Part shown: positions 50,634 to 58,697 of the stretch, piece by piece
Layout: every line of letters begins with the position of its first letter
Numbering within the stretch: position 1 is the stretch's first letter
Assembly: GCF_002807035.1 (NCBI RefSeq)
Contig: NZ_NIUC01000002.1
Location: 1,145,267 to 1,209,266 of the forward strand
Direction of reading: 5' to 3'
Source of the DNA: Algoriphagus formosus
GTDB lineage: Bacteria; Bacteroidota; Bacteroidia; Cytophagales; Cyclobacteriaceae
DNA length: 64,000 nt
Position numbers and translations under genes: made by a program
Notes under the pieces: model-generated
Database searches by the model: none
What the model was told of the DNA's origin: nothing
Seen by the model: the letters and a program-made list of their open reading frames with translations, nothing else

Positions 50634-53600
50634 AGTGAGGCGTTTTTACGAATAACCTCCAATTCCTTCTGCCGCTCCTCGAGTCCTCGCTTGCCGGTGA
50701 TGCTCACATCCGCGGCGATCGGTCTTCGAAGCCGCTCATTGAGCTGATTGATCGCCTTCGTGTTCGACTTGATCAGGGCCATCATCTCCGGATATAGTCC
50801 CATGCCGAGACCCGATCCCGAAGGAGAGGCCTCCGGAATATCAGAAGAGAGCCGACCGCCTTTCTGCCTTCCGGGTATGGATCTGCGGAGCTCCCGGTTT
50901 TCTTCCAGGACACGGAAGAGATTCAGCGAGGAGATCTGTCCCAGGCGCTGAGCCGTATCAATCGCATCGAGTACCGGTGCCACGGTGGGATTATTCACTG
51001 CCTCATTGGATGCGACAAATTCCCGTCCCGACTCGCCGGTGATGACGGTCGGACTGTCCACAAAGCCCCGGTGATTGGGCTTCTTTCTCGCCCGATAGCG
51101 TCTCCCATCCTGCGAGCGGACCACATCGAGAAACCCTCCATCTTCCGCTCCCGGAATCTCGGGCAATGGTGTCCGCATGATCGTACCGATCTGCATGGCA
51201 CCCATAGCACCTACTATGATCGACAAGGCAACATTGGGAAGGGCAGCAGCAATCGCCGAAGCCGTATTGACGATGGCGGACATTAAGGCAACGTTGCGCT
51301 CACGCTTTGCAGCGTTGCGGTCATGCTCCGCCTTCTTTCTTTCCAGGTCCGCATCGAGTGCGGCCACCTGCTGGGTATATTGGTTTTGTGAGATATAGCC
51401 CTGATCAAGTCGGGACTTCAGGGCCTGTTTTTTCTTCTCATTGGACTTTTCGAACTCCGCCAATTCGCGCCGCTCACCGGCATTGACAAAGGATACGTAT
51501 TGGGCATAGGCGGAGATCATGGCTTGCGCTCCCATGACCAGCTCATTGATACCCGTCTTTCCTGATTCCAGGCGTTCAAAGAAGATTTCCCAATCCTCTG
51601 CAGCAAAGCCGAGAATATCAACATTCCGGGCTCTCAATCCGCGGTCTTCTGCGATTTCGGTACCGGATCCCAATCCGATTTCAGAAAGCAGCAGCTTTAC
51701 TTGGGACAGCTTTTCCTCCAGTACCTGAACTTCTTCATCGGAAAGCACCTGATCAGCTAGATCAATTCCCTGAAAGGCGCCTGTTGCTATTGATTGCTCT
51801 AGCTCGGCCTGAAGACCTTCCAAGTGCTGACGCATCAGCTCTTCTTCCTCTCTCTGGAACTTCTTATCGATTTCCCGCTGGGCATCACGCATATTACGCA
51901 GACCTGCCAAAGCATCTGCAGAAAGCTCGTCTTCCAGGATGGCTCTAGCCTGAGCCATGGTTTTAATTTCCTTGAATTGCTCATTGTGGGAAATACGCAG
52001 TGCTTCCAGCTCTCGCTCGAAAGCATATTGCTTCTTATCCAAAGCCTTTTGCATGGCTTGGGCGTCAATATGACTGAGATTATCGTAATACTGCAGCTGA
52101 AGGGCTTTCAAAACCTCGAGTTCCTGAGCAGTCATTTCTTCTCGGTTCTTACTAGCCAAACCTGCCTGCTCGAGGCGTCGCTGATGGGCTATGTTTTCCT
52201 GATCGATAAAGGAAAGCTGCGATTCCAAAACCTGCTGCTGGTATTCTTGCTGCTTCTGAAATAATGCCTCTGCCTCTTTTTCCTCCTTGGAAATTTGATC
52301 TGCTTTAGTTTTGGAAACTTTCGATGTAGTCTGAATCTGATACTTGGCCAATTCATCCTGGATGCGCTTTTGCTCTTCCGCATTTTTGCGGAGTGATTCA
52401 GTGTCAGCTACATTGATTTTTTCGCGTGCTTCCTGGAGCTTCTTAAGCTGCTCATTCAGACTTTGTATGGTGGTGATTTGCTCGGCTGATTCTCCGCTAC
52501 TGCTCGAATTAGTATTCAGGTTTAAATCAGGGCGATCGGTGTTTTCTTTGATGAAGGCAGTCAAAAGCTTTTCTTGCTCTCGGATTTCTTTTGCACCTTC
52601 AGCTAATTTGGAGGATATCACGTTTGATTTACCAACAACAAAGGCCTGAAGGTTTTCCCAAAAGCTCAAATCAGTAGAGTCTTTGGCAAGGTCCAGTTTC
52701 TTTTTTTCAAGCTCTACAAGCTTTTCCTCAGCTGCCTGTACCCTGGCTTTTCTAATTAATGATTCGATATATTCATCGGTAGCTTTCTTGGCAGCTTCAG
52801 TACCGACAGTCTCCAGATCAAGATTTGAAAAGTACTTCGGTGAAATATCATTGAGTTTTTGAAGTGCAATAAGCCTTTCCTCATCAGAGCGAGTTTTATC
52901 CTGAGCAATAGCAATGAGTTTTTCAATCTCAAGACGTTCTCTGATGACTGATTTTTCAGCATCTCTCGAAATATCATTTACCGCTCGCTGGGCTTTCTCA
53001 GCTGCAGTAAGAGATTTGGACCAGTTATATACAGCTACTCCAAGAGCAATCACCAAAGCAGCAACTGCTGCATAAGGATTCGCTGCGGCTACACTATTGA
53101 CAATTCGCATGGCTTGGGCAGCCCCTTTGAGGTTACCAGTTAAAAGCATCTGAGCAGCTGCCAGCAGTTGAGTAGCGATCAGCTGAGCATTGTCCCAAAA
53201 AATCTTAGCCTTTGCCAGTAGAATACTGGCCTGAGTTTGCTTATTCTGAATGAACACCACTGCATTGTAGGCTACGACCGCAGACACCAGGCTAAGAATT
53301 GCCGTCTTGTTTTGCATAAAAAAGTCTAATGCGCTGGTTAGAATTCGGACGAAATAAGAGAATCCTGAGGTGGACATGGTCATCACCGGCATGAGCTTTT
53401 CTCCCAGCTCCACAACCATGGCCTGAAGCCCTTTTCTAGCTTTCTCCAGCTTGGCAGCTGCAGTTTCATTCTTGACGTTGAATTCATCGGTCAACGAGGT
53501 CCCCTCTGCAAACGAAACATTTGCTAAATCCTGTTGCTGTCTGAGAGTCTCGGTATTGTTTGCCAAAACAGCTATTACCGAGGTTGCTCTGGCGCCATCG

Positions 53601-54841
53601 ATCTCCAGATCACCCATATTGTTGATCATCTCTGACAAGCCTGAATTATTTCCCCGAACTCCTTCCAGGAACCGGATAAATGCCTCATTGGCATCTTCAT
53701 TCAATAACCTGGTGAAGTCTTCAATCGTCATACCGGCGAGCTTTGCAAAAGCTTCGGTATTGGTAAACATCTTGGGAATAAGGTTATTGAATGTCGTAGA
53801 TGAGACTTCAGAAGTTTGTCCCAATTGATCCAAGGTAGCAGCTAATCCCAAGATCTCGGTAATGCTGATTCTTGCAGATGGAGCCATACCTGCAGTGCGC
53901 TTGGTAAACTCAACCAGGAAACCCTCATTAGCAGTCGATGCAGCTCCTAATTCGTTGATTGCAGAACCAACTTTGAGCAGTGCAGACTCCAAAGGAACCT
54001 CTTCATCGATTTTGAAAATATCAACTAGCTTACCGACAGCATTGATAGAGTCCTCGACATCTCCACCCAGATCTTCTTTCAGAGCGACCACAATTTTATC
54101 TGCAGATCGGATAAAGCCTTCCACATTTTCCCGGCCTTCTATACCAAGCTTACCAGCTACTCTACCAAGACCAAGAAGGTCCTCTTGTGCAGTACGGGTA
54201 TCGAGAGATTTCAGGCTTTCATTCATTTCGAGGACTTCACCTTTAAGCATACCGGTGGTTTTCATGACATCAGCCACCTTGTCATCAAATTCTGCATAAG
54301 CAGTAATGGCAGCTCTTACTCCTGAGATAGCTCCATAAAAAGTTGCAAGGCCTGCAGTGATCACGCCGATGTAGTGGTTGAATTTTCCAGCTAGATTCTG
54401 AATACTCATACCGGTCCGCTGTGCTCTTCCTGTAAGCTCATTGTACCGAGTAGAAACTTGAGTAAGTCTTTCATCATGCTTTTTCCAGTCTTCGGTCAGA
54501 GGAGGGGCAATATCCCGAAGTCTTCGGATCCTATTCATCTCTCGCCTCAAATCTGCAGCTGACATCGTATTGATATCCATTTCAGAGCGGAGCTGCTTTA
54601 ACCTGGATTCGGCAAGGGAAATAGCATTGTTTTTCTGCTTGATCGCTGCAGTGACGGCCTTATATTCCTTTGTGTCTTTTTTATTTTGTTGAGCAAGAGC
54701 TTTTTGCTGGCGCTCAAGGGCACGGAGTTCAGAATTTGTGTCTTTGATCGATCGTTCGAGTTCGCCGATTTCCTTTTTCCCTTGATCACCATTGACAATG
54801 ATGTTCAGTACCAGATCTTCATCTCTGAGTTTTTTGCCCAT
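50630..54841 (-). CDS. Phage tail tape measure protein
   Basis: The 1403-residue protein is the longest in the element. The N-terminal 150 residues are coiled coil (DTNSELRALERQQKALAQ). Residues about 170-400 form the PhageMin_Tail (TP901) domain with FDDKVADVMKTTGML. Hydrophobic stretches follow at about 490-600 (AILSLVSAVVAYNAVVFIQ, AAVAALVIALGVAVYNW), then long coiled coils to the C terminus. Tape measure length sets tail length and implies a long tail of the siphovirus or myovirus kind. It overlaps the downstream gene by ATGA. Confidence 0.9.
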   Translation of the reverse strand: MGKKLRDEDLVLNIIVNGDQGKKEIGELERSIKDTNSELRALERQQKALAQQNKKDTKEYKAVTAAIKQKNNAISLAESRLKQLRSEMDINTMSAADLRREMNRIRRLRDIAPPLTEDWKKHDERLTQVSTRYNELTGRAQRTGMSIQNLAGKFNHYIGVITAGLATFYGAISGVRAAITAYAEFDDKVADVMKTTGMLKGEVLEMNESLKSLDTRTAQEDLLGLGRVAGKLGIEGRENVEGFIRSADKIVVALKEDLGGDVEDSINAVGKLVDIFKIDEEVPLESALLKVGSAINELGAASTANEGFLVEFTKRTAGMAPSARISITEILGLAATLDQLGQTSEVSSTTFNNLIPKMFTNTEAFAKLAGMTIEDFTRLLNEDANEAFIRFLEGVRGNNSGLSEMINNMGDLEIDGARATSVIAVLANNTETLRQQQDLANVSFAEGTSLTDEFNVKNETAAAKLEKARKGLQAMVVELGEKLMPVMTMSTSGFSYFVRILTSALDFFMQNKTAILSLVSAVVAYNAVVFIQNKQTQASILLAKAKIFWDNAQLIATQLLAAAQMLLTGNLKGAAQAMRIVNSVAAANPYAAVAALVIALGVAVYNWSKSLTAAEKAQRAVNDISRDAEKSVIRERLEIEKLIAIAQDKTRSDEERLIALQKLNDISPKYFSNLDLETVGTEAAKKATDEYIESLIRKARVQAAEEKLVELEKKKLDLAKDSTDLSFWENLQAFVVGKSNVISSKLAEGAKEIREQEKLLTAFIKENTDRPDLNLNTNSSSSGESAEQITTIQSLNEQLKKLQEAREKINVADTESLRKNAEEQKRIQDELAKYQIQTTSKVSKTKADQISKEEKEAEALFQKQQEYQQQVLESQLSFIDQENIAHQRRLEQAGLASKNREEMTAQELEVLKALQLQYYDNLSHIDAQAMQKALDKKQYAFERELEALRISHNEQFKEIKTMAQARAILEDELSADALAGLRNMRDAQREIDKKFQREEEELMRQHLEGLQAELEQSIATGAFQGIDLADQVLSDEEVQVLEEKLSQVKLLLSEIGLGSGTEIAEDRGLRARNVDILGFAAEDWEIFFERLESGKTGINELVMGAQAMISAYAQYVSFVNAGERRELAEFEKSNEKKKQALKSRLDQGYISQNQYTQQVAALDADLERKKAEHDRNAAKRERNVALMSAIVNTASAIAAALPNVALSIIVGAMGAMQIGTIMRTPLPEIPGAEDGGFLDVVRSQDGRRYRARKKPNHRGFVDSPTVITGESGREFVASNEAVNNPTVAPVLDAIDTAQRLGQISSLNLFRVLEENRELRRSIPGRQKGGRLSSDIPEASPSGSGLGMGLYPEMMALIKSNTKAINQLNERLRRPIAADVSITGKRGLEERQKELEVIRKNASL

Positions 54842-54843
54842 GG

Positions 54844-55221
54844 TTAAGGAAGTTTAAGGTCACGTTTGATCCCTTCAGCTACCTCATTAGTAAAGTCCAC
54901 CATTAGTCGGTTGGCTATGGAGTAGAAGTGACCAAAAACAAATCGATTGTGGATCGGGTATCGAGTAGTCCTAATTCGTCTTGACTTTCTGCTCCGCTTT
55001 TTTCTTTTGATGTCCAGAAATCGCTGACGAGCCAAGTGCTTCATGGTCAGTTTGCCGTCGAAATTATCAGCTGTCTCTACTTTAAAAATCCTAGATGATT
55101 CAGTCTGGCCAGTGTGAAAAGTTAAAATTTTACGCATGGCCAAGCCCTGGTTTTTCTCAAACCTGCTTGCCTCGTCTTCCAAAATTCTTCTGACAAACTC
55201 TTTTTTAACAATCGTATCCAC
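54844..55221 (-). CDS. Small basic phage protein before the tape measure, 125 residues
   Basis: A very basic central segment (RQRFLDIKRKKRSRKSRR) is flanked by helical parts. The C terminus reads TNEVAEGIKRDLKLP. No family is recognised. It ends 2 bases before the tape measure start, so it may be a tail assembly or chaperone-like protein, or a nucleic-acid binding head-tail protein. A terminator hairpin for the gene upstream lies 62 bases before its start. Confidence 0.65.
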   Translation of the reverse strand: MDTIVKKEFVRRILEDEASRFEKNQGLAMRKILTFHTGQTESSRIFKVETADNFDGKLTMKHLARQRFLDIKRKKRSRKSRRIRTTRYPIHNRFVFGHFYSIANRLMVDFTNEVAEGIKRDLKLP

Positions 55222-55282
55222 CTATTGCCTATTAGTTAGGCTAAAGTATTTCGGTGGATCATTTCCAGAAAGGACAGAAAAA

Positions 55283-55304
55283 AGCCCTACCAAATGGCAG
55301 GGCT
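55283..55304 (-). terminator. Intrinsic terminator after the 50-residue gene
   Basis: On the minus strand the 6-bp stem AGCCCT/AGGGCT, with an inner CCA/TGG, is followed by a run of six T. It lies 5 bases after the stop codon of the small gene at 55309-55461. It may separate that gene from the tape-measure transcript, or attenuate read-through. Confidence 0.7.
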
Positions 55305-55308
55305 AGGT

Positions 55309-55461
55309 TTAAGGTTGAACCGGGTTGTTTTCCGAATCCAAGATCTTATCGGGTTTTAGTCCGGTAATTGATTTGATCTCTTGGATCAATCTCTTTAGGC
55401 TGGAGAGATCCATGTTTGCCAGTTTGTACTGGATGGTGAACGTTTTTGATGTTTTAGCCAT
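55309..55461 (-). CDS. Very small conserved-looking phage protein, 50 residues
   Basis: The frame begins MAKTSKTFTIQYKLANMD and continues LSSLKRLIQEIKSITGLKPDKIL, a strand followed by an amphipathic helix. The tight link to a downstream terminator supports a real gene. No function is recognised. Longer in-frame starts upstream look spurious. Confidence 0.5.
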   Translation of the reverse strand: MAKTSKTFTIQYKLANMDLSSLKRLIQEIKSITGLKPDKILDSENNPVQP

Positions 55462-55731
55462 AATGATATGTGGTGGACCGGAGCTGCTAGGCACACCAAA
55501 CAACGTTGATATAAGCCCCAGGCCCTTACGGGTACCCGACTCCGATCCATATTTTTAAGGTTCATACTATTAGTGTTTGATGTTTTAGCGTTTGAAAGAT
55601 ACAAGGATCTGGTCTTTTTTTAAATAATAATAAATGAATGTTTAGGGGGTTGCCATTCGGCCAGGCTATTCGGGGCTTCGGTCCTTGCTTCGCATCAGAC
55701 ATACCCCTGCTATCCTTAACCCTAACAAATG

Positions 55732-55968
55732 CCTACGGCCCTGCGAGACGTCGCACCAGTGCTCGTCTGTGTAATAAGGGTGGGGCAACTGTAGGTTGCT
55801 ATTCCCACGGCGCTGCGCGAGCTAAAAATAGGTGATGCCCAGGCATCTTTTTAAAAGGCGGGCGGCTGAATGCCGCTTGTTCCGCCAGAGCCACCAGTGG
55901 CTTGAACTGAGGCTGACGCCAATTAAAACCTGCGGTCCTGCGGGACATCGCACCAGTGCTCGTCTGTG
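55732..55968. repeat. Imperfect 40-base direct repeat
   Basis: Copies at 55732-55771 and 55929-55968 agree in 36 of 40 bases and share the exact core CGCACCAGTGCTCGTCTGTG. The copies are 197 bases apart and flank the hairpin cluster. Confidence 0.8.
55834..55852 (+). terminator. Terminator-like hairpin in the cassette flank
   Basis: A 6-bp stem GATGCC/GGCATC with a 2-base linker is followed by five T on the plus strand. With no plus-strand gene just upstream, it may end a non-coding transcript from the hairpin-dense region. Confidence 0.45.
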
Positions 55969-56326
55969 CTATTCATAGGAGTTCGCCCAGGCTCACTAGA
56001 ATATGGTGGGATTTTTTTGTTTCTCATATTTCGTCAGGGGGTCAAAGGGCTTGCAATTGCAATTCAAGGAGAGGGCGGAGTCGGGGTCAATCTTCAGCGA
56101 AACGGGCAGGTTTTCCAAAATTTGTTTGGAAAAGCCTGATTTTCAGCTGATTAATTTAAAAATATTCTAAATAAGAGGCTGATTTTCAGCCGTTTCTAGA
56201 CACTTTTCAGCCTTTTTTGACTCAAAAAGCCTAAAAAATATCTCGATTAAATAGGGCTTTCGGGAGCACTTTTTTAAAGGCAAAATTTACTTGGGGTTAA
56301 TCATAAGTAACTGATAAGCAGGAATT

Positions 56327-56359
56327 TATATTTGCATTTATATATACATATATGTATAT
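56327..56359 (+). promoter_or_regulatory. Promoter -7 box and 18-bp palindrome before the accessory operon
   Basis: TATATTTG at 56327-56334 matches the TAnnTTTG -7 consensus. Eight bases later a perfect 18-base palindrome ATATACATATATGTATAT (56342-56359) sits at the expected transcript start. This is the usual place for a repressor operator. The first gene starts at 56400. Confidence 0.5.
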
Positions 56360-56399
56360 TTATATATGTCAAATCAATAACACTTAAACAAAAAACACC

Positions 56400-56837
56400 A
56401 TGGAAAAACAGTCCAAAACCCCCGCAAATCAGCCTAACAAATCAAAGGTAGTTGCAATTGATAGCCCCGAGATCAAAGCGATGAAAAAAGAGCTTGAAGA
56501 ATTACGGGCGAAAGTCAAAGCCGAACCGCTAAGCCTTGAGGAAAAAATCAACTACTTCCAGGAGAAGCAGCGCAAAATTTCACAGCTGGCGAAGCTTGAC
56601 GGATTCGCCGAGGCTTTAGTGACAATCGGCCAAGATGCCCAAGAGGCAAGCGAGCAAGACGAATTCTTTTCTGAAAAATTCGCCGTGAGAGTAAGCAAGA
56701 GATCAAACAGCTACAGAGAGGATTATGACGACGTTTTGAAGATTCAAAACCCCGTGCTAGTCGTGGAAGTCTTGGGCTATGCTTTAGAGCGAATCAACGC
56801 TAAGCGAAACAAACTAAAAACCGAAATCGAAGCCTAA
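56400..56837 (+). CDS. Hypothetical accessory protein with coiled coil, 145 residues
   Basis: A disordered basic N terminus is followed by a coiled coil (EIKAMKKELEELRAKVKAE, about residues 24-43) and a helical C-terminal domain (AKLDGFAEALVTIGQDAQEA, VLVVEVLGYALERINAKRNK). No family is recognised. It is the first gene of a three-gene plus-strand operon that runs against the phage late genes; the next gene begins 3 bases later. Association with an ArdC-like gene suggests a mobile-element function. Confidence 0.75.
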   Translation: MEKQSKTPANQPNKSKVVAIDSPEIKAMKKELEELRAKVKAEPLSLEEKINYFQEKQRKISQLAKLDGFAEALVTIGQDAQEASEQDEFFSEKFAVRVSKRSNSYREDYDDVLKIQNPVLVVEVLGYALERINAKRNKLKTEIEA

Positions 56838-56840
56838 GCC

Positions 56841-57359
56841 ATGACAAAGACCGAGAACACACCCAAGAGAGAGCGAAAGCCCAACCCCAACAGGGAAAAG
56901 CTTTTGCAAATGTCAGCAGATGCAAGGAGCCTGAAAGATCGAATGATCCAAGAAGCCGAAACCGCAGAAGAGGCCTTTTGGTGGACCGCTCAAACGCTTA
57001 ATTCTATCCTTTTGAAATACTTCTATAGGGTCCCCGAAGGCATGGAATTAGGCACTTTCCACCAGTGGAAGGCTAAAGGATGCATAATCAAAAAAGGTGA
57101 AAAGGCCTTGATCATTTGGGGGCAGCCCCTAAGCGCACAGCGAGCCGAAAAAGCCCAAGCCAAAGGAGAAGAAGCCCCAGAGGAGGACGGAAACGGAGAA
57201 TATTTCCCTATGTGCTTTCTTTTCCGTGCTGATCAAGTCCTGACCCCTGAGCAGGTGGAAGCCGAAAAAACCAAGCGACAGGAGGCCAAGGAGAAGCGGG
57301 AGCAAATTTCCCAAGCTATCCAAGACCTCCAGACGGTCGATTTAGATTCTATTTTGTGA
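56841..57359 (+). CDS. ArdC-like ssDNA-binding domain protein, short form
   Basis: The 172-residue protein contains the conserved heart of the ArdC N-terminal domain: FHQWKAKGCIIKKGEKAL, then IIWGQPL and the later YFPMCFLFRADQV. ArdC-type proteins on plasmids and conjugative elements bind single-stranded DNA and protect incoming DNA from restriction. Full ArdC proteins carry a C-terminal metallopeptidase-like domain, which is absent here; instead there is an acidic linker and a charged helix. An anti-restriction or DNA-entry role is an inference. The stop codon overlaps the next start (TGATG). Confidence 0.7.
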   Translation: MTKTENTPKRERKPNPNREKLLQMSADARSLKDRMIQEAETAEEAFWWTAQTLNSILLKYFYRVPEGMELGTFHQWKAKGCIIKKGEKALIIWGQPLSAQRAEKAQAKGEEAPEEDGNGEYFPMCFLFRADQVLTPEQVEAEKTKRQEAKEKREQISQAIQDLQTVDLDSIL

Positions 57360-57577
57360 TGGAGAAGCTAAAAGCCTTTTTAATTCTCCATGAAAAAAAC
57401 CGGGTTTTCGGGTTTATCGCATGGCAAGCCCTTCATTGGATAGAAAAGGGCATGACCACCGAGGAAATGAAAAAAGAGATAGAAATCACGATTGAGATCT
57501 ATTCTACTTTATCCTTTGATAAACCCGTATTTCGGGAGATTAACTTTCTCAAAGACATGAGAAAGCAACTAGAGTAA
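57359..57577 (+). CDS. Small hypothetical protein, 72 residues
   Basis: The small helical protein has aromatic residues at the N-terminal helix (FGFIAWQALHWIEKG), followed by MTTEEMKKEIEITIEIYSTL. Its ATG overlaps the TGA of the ArdC-like gene, so it is translationally coupled. No family is recognised; it could be a partner of the ArdC-like protein. Confidence 0.65.
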   Translation: MEKLKAFLILHEKNRVFGFIAWQALHWIEKGMTTEEMKKEIEITIEIYSTLSFDKPVFREINFLKDMRKQLE

Positions 57578-57912
57578 AAAATGCGCAGGGCTTAGTTTTC
57601 GTTTGCACTTCCTTTGAGAAATAGCCTTTGGACTTCGAGCCATAAATCTGAAAGCGAATCCGCAGACCCGAGCGAAACGGGTAGCTCTCGGGAGCTTATA
57701 GCCCGAAGCGGTGAACCACTCTTTTTTGAGGGGTTCCCGTGCGCTCCAAGCGGCGTGCCTCTCATCCACGGCGGCGCTGCGCGCCGATCACGTTGTTTTT
57801 CAATACGATGTATTGCCGTGGATGAGAGGCACCAGGTTGTTTATCTACTTTTTCCGTCTCTTCTCTGCTCTACCCCTAACAATCGCCGGAAAATGTTACC
57901 GCCCCGAATGTA
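57578..57912. other. Hairpin-rich intergenic region right of the accessory cassette
   Basis: No gene is supported in these 335 bases. Small hairpins ACCCG/CGGGT (57666-57682) and AGCTC/GAGCT (57683-57696) lie next to each other, followed by the large inverted repeat listed separately. The G+C is high, like the region on the other side of the cassette, and both share the string GGCGCTGCGCG. Confidence 0.5.
57755..57832. repeat. Perfect 18-bp inverted repeat enclosing two hairpins (cloverleaf-like)
   Basis: The arms GTGCCTCTCATCCACGGC (57755-57772) and GCCGTGGATGAGAGGCAC (57815-57832) pair without mismatch. The 42 bases between them hold two further perfect 5-bp hairpins with three-base loops: GGCGC-TGC-GCGCC (57773-57785) and AATAC-GAT-GTATT (57802-57814). 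A single strand would fold into a three-way junction. Confidence 0.85.
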
Positions 57913-58080
57913 TTATGAGGTGGCCAAAATGATCCCTCCTAATACAGCCACTGCTAAAAAGATCCCTAGGATCACCAAAATGTTAGCAGAATTCTTTCGA
58001 ATGGCACTTAAAAGCTTGATTTGCGTCTCTGCCAGCTCTCTTTCGCTGAGCTCAGATAATGGTTTTGGTCGATTGCTCAT
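57913..58080 (-). CDS. Small single-pass membrane protein, 55 residues
   Basis: The frame reads MSNRPKPLSELSERELAETQ, continues with a second basic helix (KLLSAIRKN) and ends in one membrane helix (ILVILGIFLAVAVLGGIIL). It has a proper start, a clean membrane anchor and plausible codon use. Upstream at 58136-58156 lies a motif shared with another small minus-strand gene of the element. It may be a small phage membrane effector or regulator; function unknown. Confidence 0.6.
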   Translation of the reverse strand: MSNRPKPLSELSERELAETQIKLLSAIRKNSANILVILGIFLAVAVLGGIILATS

Positions 58081-58135
58081 TGTGAAAAATTTTAGTGAGC
58101 TTGCAAACTAGCCTATCAATCGAAAAAAGTAAATA

Positions 58136-58156
58136 CCATAAACAGGGTATTTTTCA
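58136..58156 (-). promoter_or_regulatory. Shared upstream motif, copy 2
   Basis: CCATAAACAGGGTAT then TTTTCA is within one base of the motif at 41142-41162. Here the wider sequence is partly palindromic (AAATACC/GGTATTT around ATAAACAG). It lies 55 bases before the small membrane protein gene. Confidence 0.45.
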
Positions 58157-58492
58157 TTAAAAAATAGCTCTTTTTCCATCATATTGACCAATCACCACCC
58201 CGCTTTCAATGTCCTTGAAAAAGAGTACGGCTCCAGGTGCCATACCCTTTTTCATCCGGCAGTAGAGATACGCATTCTTCATCCAGGATTCCATTTCCTT
58301 AGGCTCAGTCCCGATCAGCTCCCGGTAAAGGCTCAAGCTGGGCAGATCGATTTCCACCGCTTTTTTATCCACCAGGAAATTAAATCCCAATACCACACGC
58401 TCTATGCGCTCTACTTTTTTGCCGGCTTGGACAATGTTCTTTTGCAGCTGCTTCCCAGATTTTTTCTCGGATCTTCTATTGGCTCTGTTCAT
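58157..58492 (-). CDS. Hypothetical phage protein, 111 residues
   Basis: A very basic N terminus (MNRANRRSEKKSGKQLQKN) precedes a compact alpha/beta domain (VVLGFNFLVDKKAVEIDLP, GAVLFFKDIESGVVIGQYDG). The start at 58492 is chosen because the basic N terminus looks natural and overlaps the upstream small gene by only 17 bases. No family is recognised. It belongs to the connector/tail gene block. Confidence 0.6.
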   Translation of the reverse strand: MNRANRRSEKKSGKQLQKNIVQAGKKVERIERVVLGFNFLVDKKAVEIDLPSLSLYRELIGTEPKEMESWMKNAYLYCRMKKGMAPGAVLFFKDIESGVVIGQYDGKRAIF

Positions 58493-58664
58493 GGGGATTG
58501 ATTTTTTCTTTGGTAAACTTCCAGCCTTTGTATTCGAAGGGAAATTTCTGAAGCCTGGCATAACTGTGAGAGAATTCTGGATGAGCTTCACAGACTTTTG
58601 GCATACTGCTGTAAAGCTCTCGGATCCCGTCTTTCTCTATGATGATGACATGTATTAAGCTCAT
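58476..58664 (-). CDS. Small phage protein, 62 residues
   Basis: The protein contains ELYSSMPKVCEAHPEFSHSY and FPFEYKGWKFTKEKI, a pattern I recall from small proteins in Bacteroidota phages that may recognise or bind DNA. Function is not known. It overlaps the following gene by 17 bases and follows the tail gene block. Confidence 0.6.
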   Translation of the reverse strand: MSLIHVIIIEKDGIRELYSSMPKVCEAHPEFSHSYARLQKFPFEYKGWKFTKEKINPHEQSQ

Positions 58665-58697
58665 GGATAAATATACAGATTTATATATAAAGTCAGT

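Larger units (their letters stand above)
55462..56399. other. Hairpin-dense intergenic region left of the accessory cassette
   Basis: No gene is supported in these 938 bases. The part from about 55640 to 56040 is GC-rich and full of small hairpins: GCAAC/GTTGC at 55785-55799, GATGCC/GGCATC plus five T at 55834-55852, GCGGC/GCCGC at 55862-55876 and GCCAC/GTGGC at 55890-55901. A 40-base imperfect direct repeat is also present. Further right there are hairpins TTTTCCAAA/TTTGGAAAA (56111-56133) and GGCTGA/TCAGCC (56177-56191), then an AT-rich promoter zone. A structured RNA or a transfer/replication origin are both possible. Confidence 0.5.

Noticed and set aside
57755-57832. Retron msr-msd or diversity-generating element as explanation of the cloverleaf
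   Set aside because: No reverse transcriptase gene is present anywhere in the window and no template/variable repeat pair was seen near the fibre gene.
57614-58111. A 165-residue plus-strand frame
   Set aside because: It runs through the cloverleaf inverted repeat and antisense to the small membrane protein; its composition (Ser/Arg/Cys-rich) is that of non-coding DNA.
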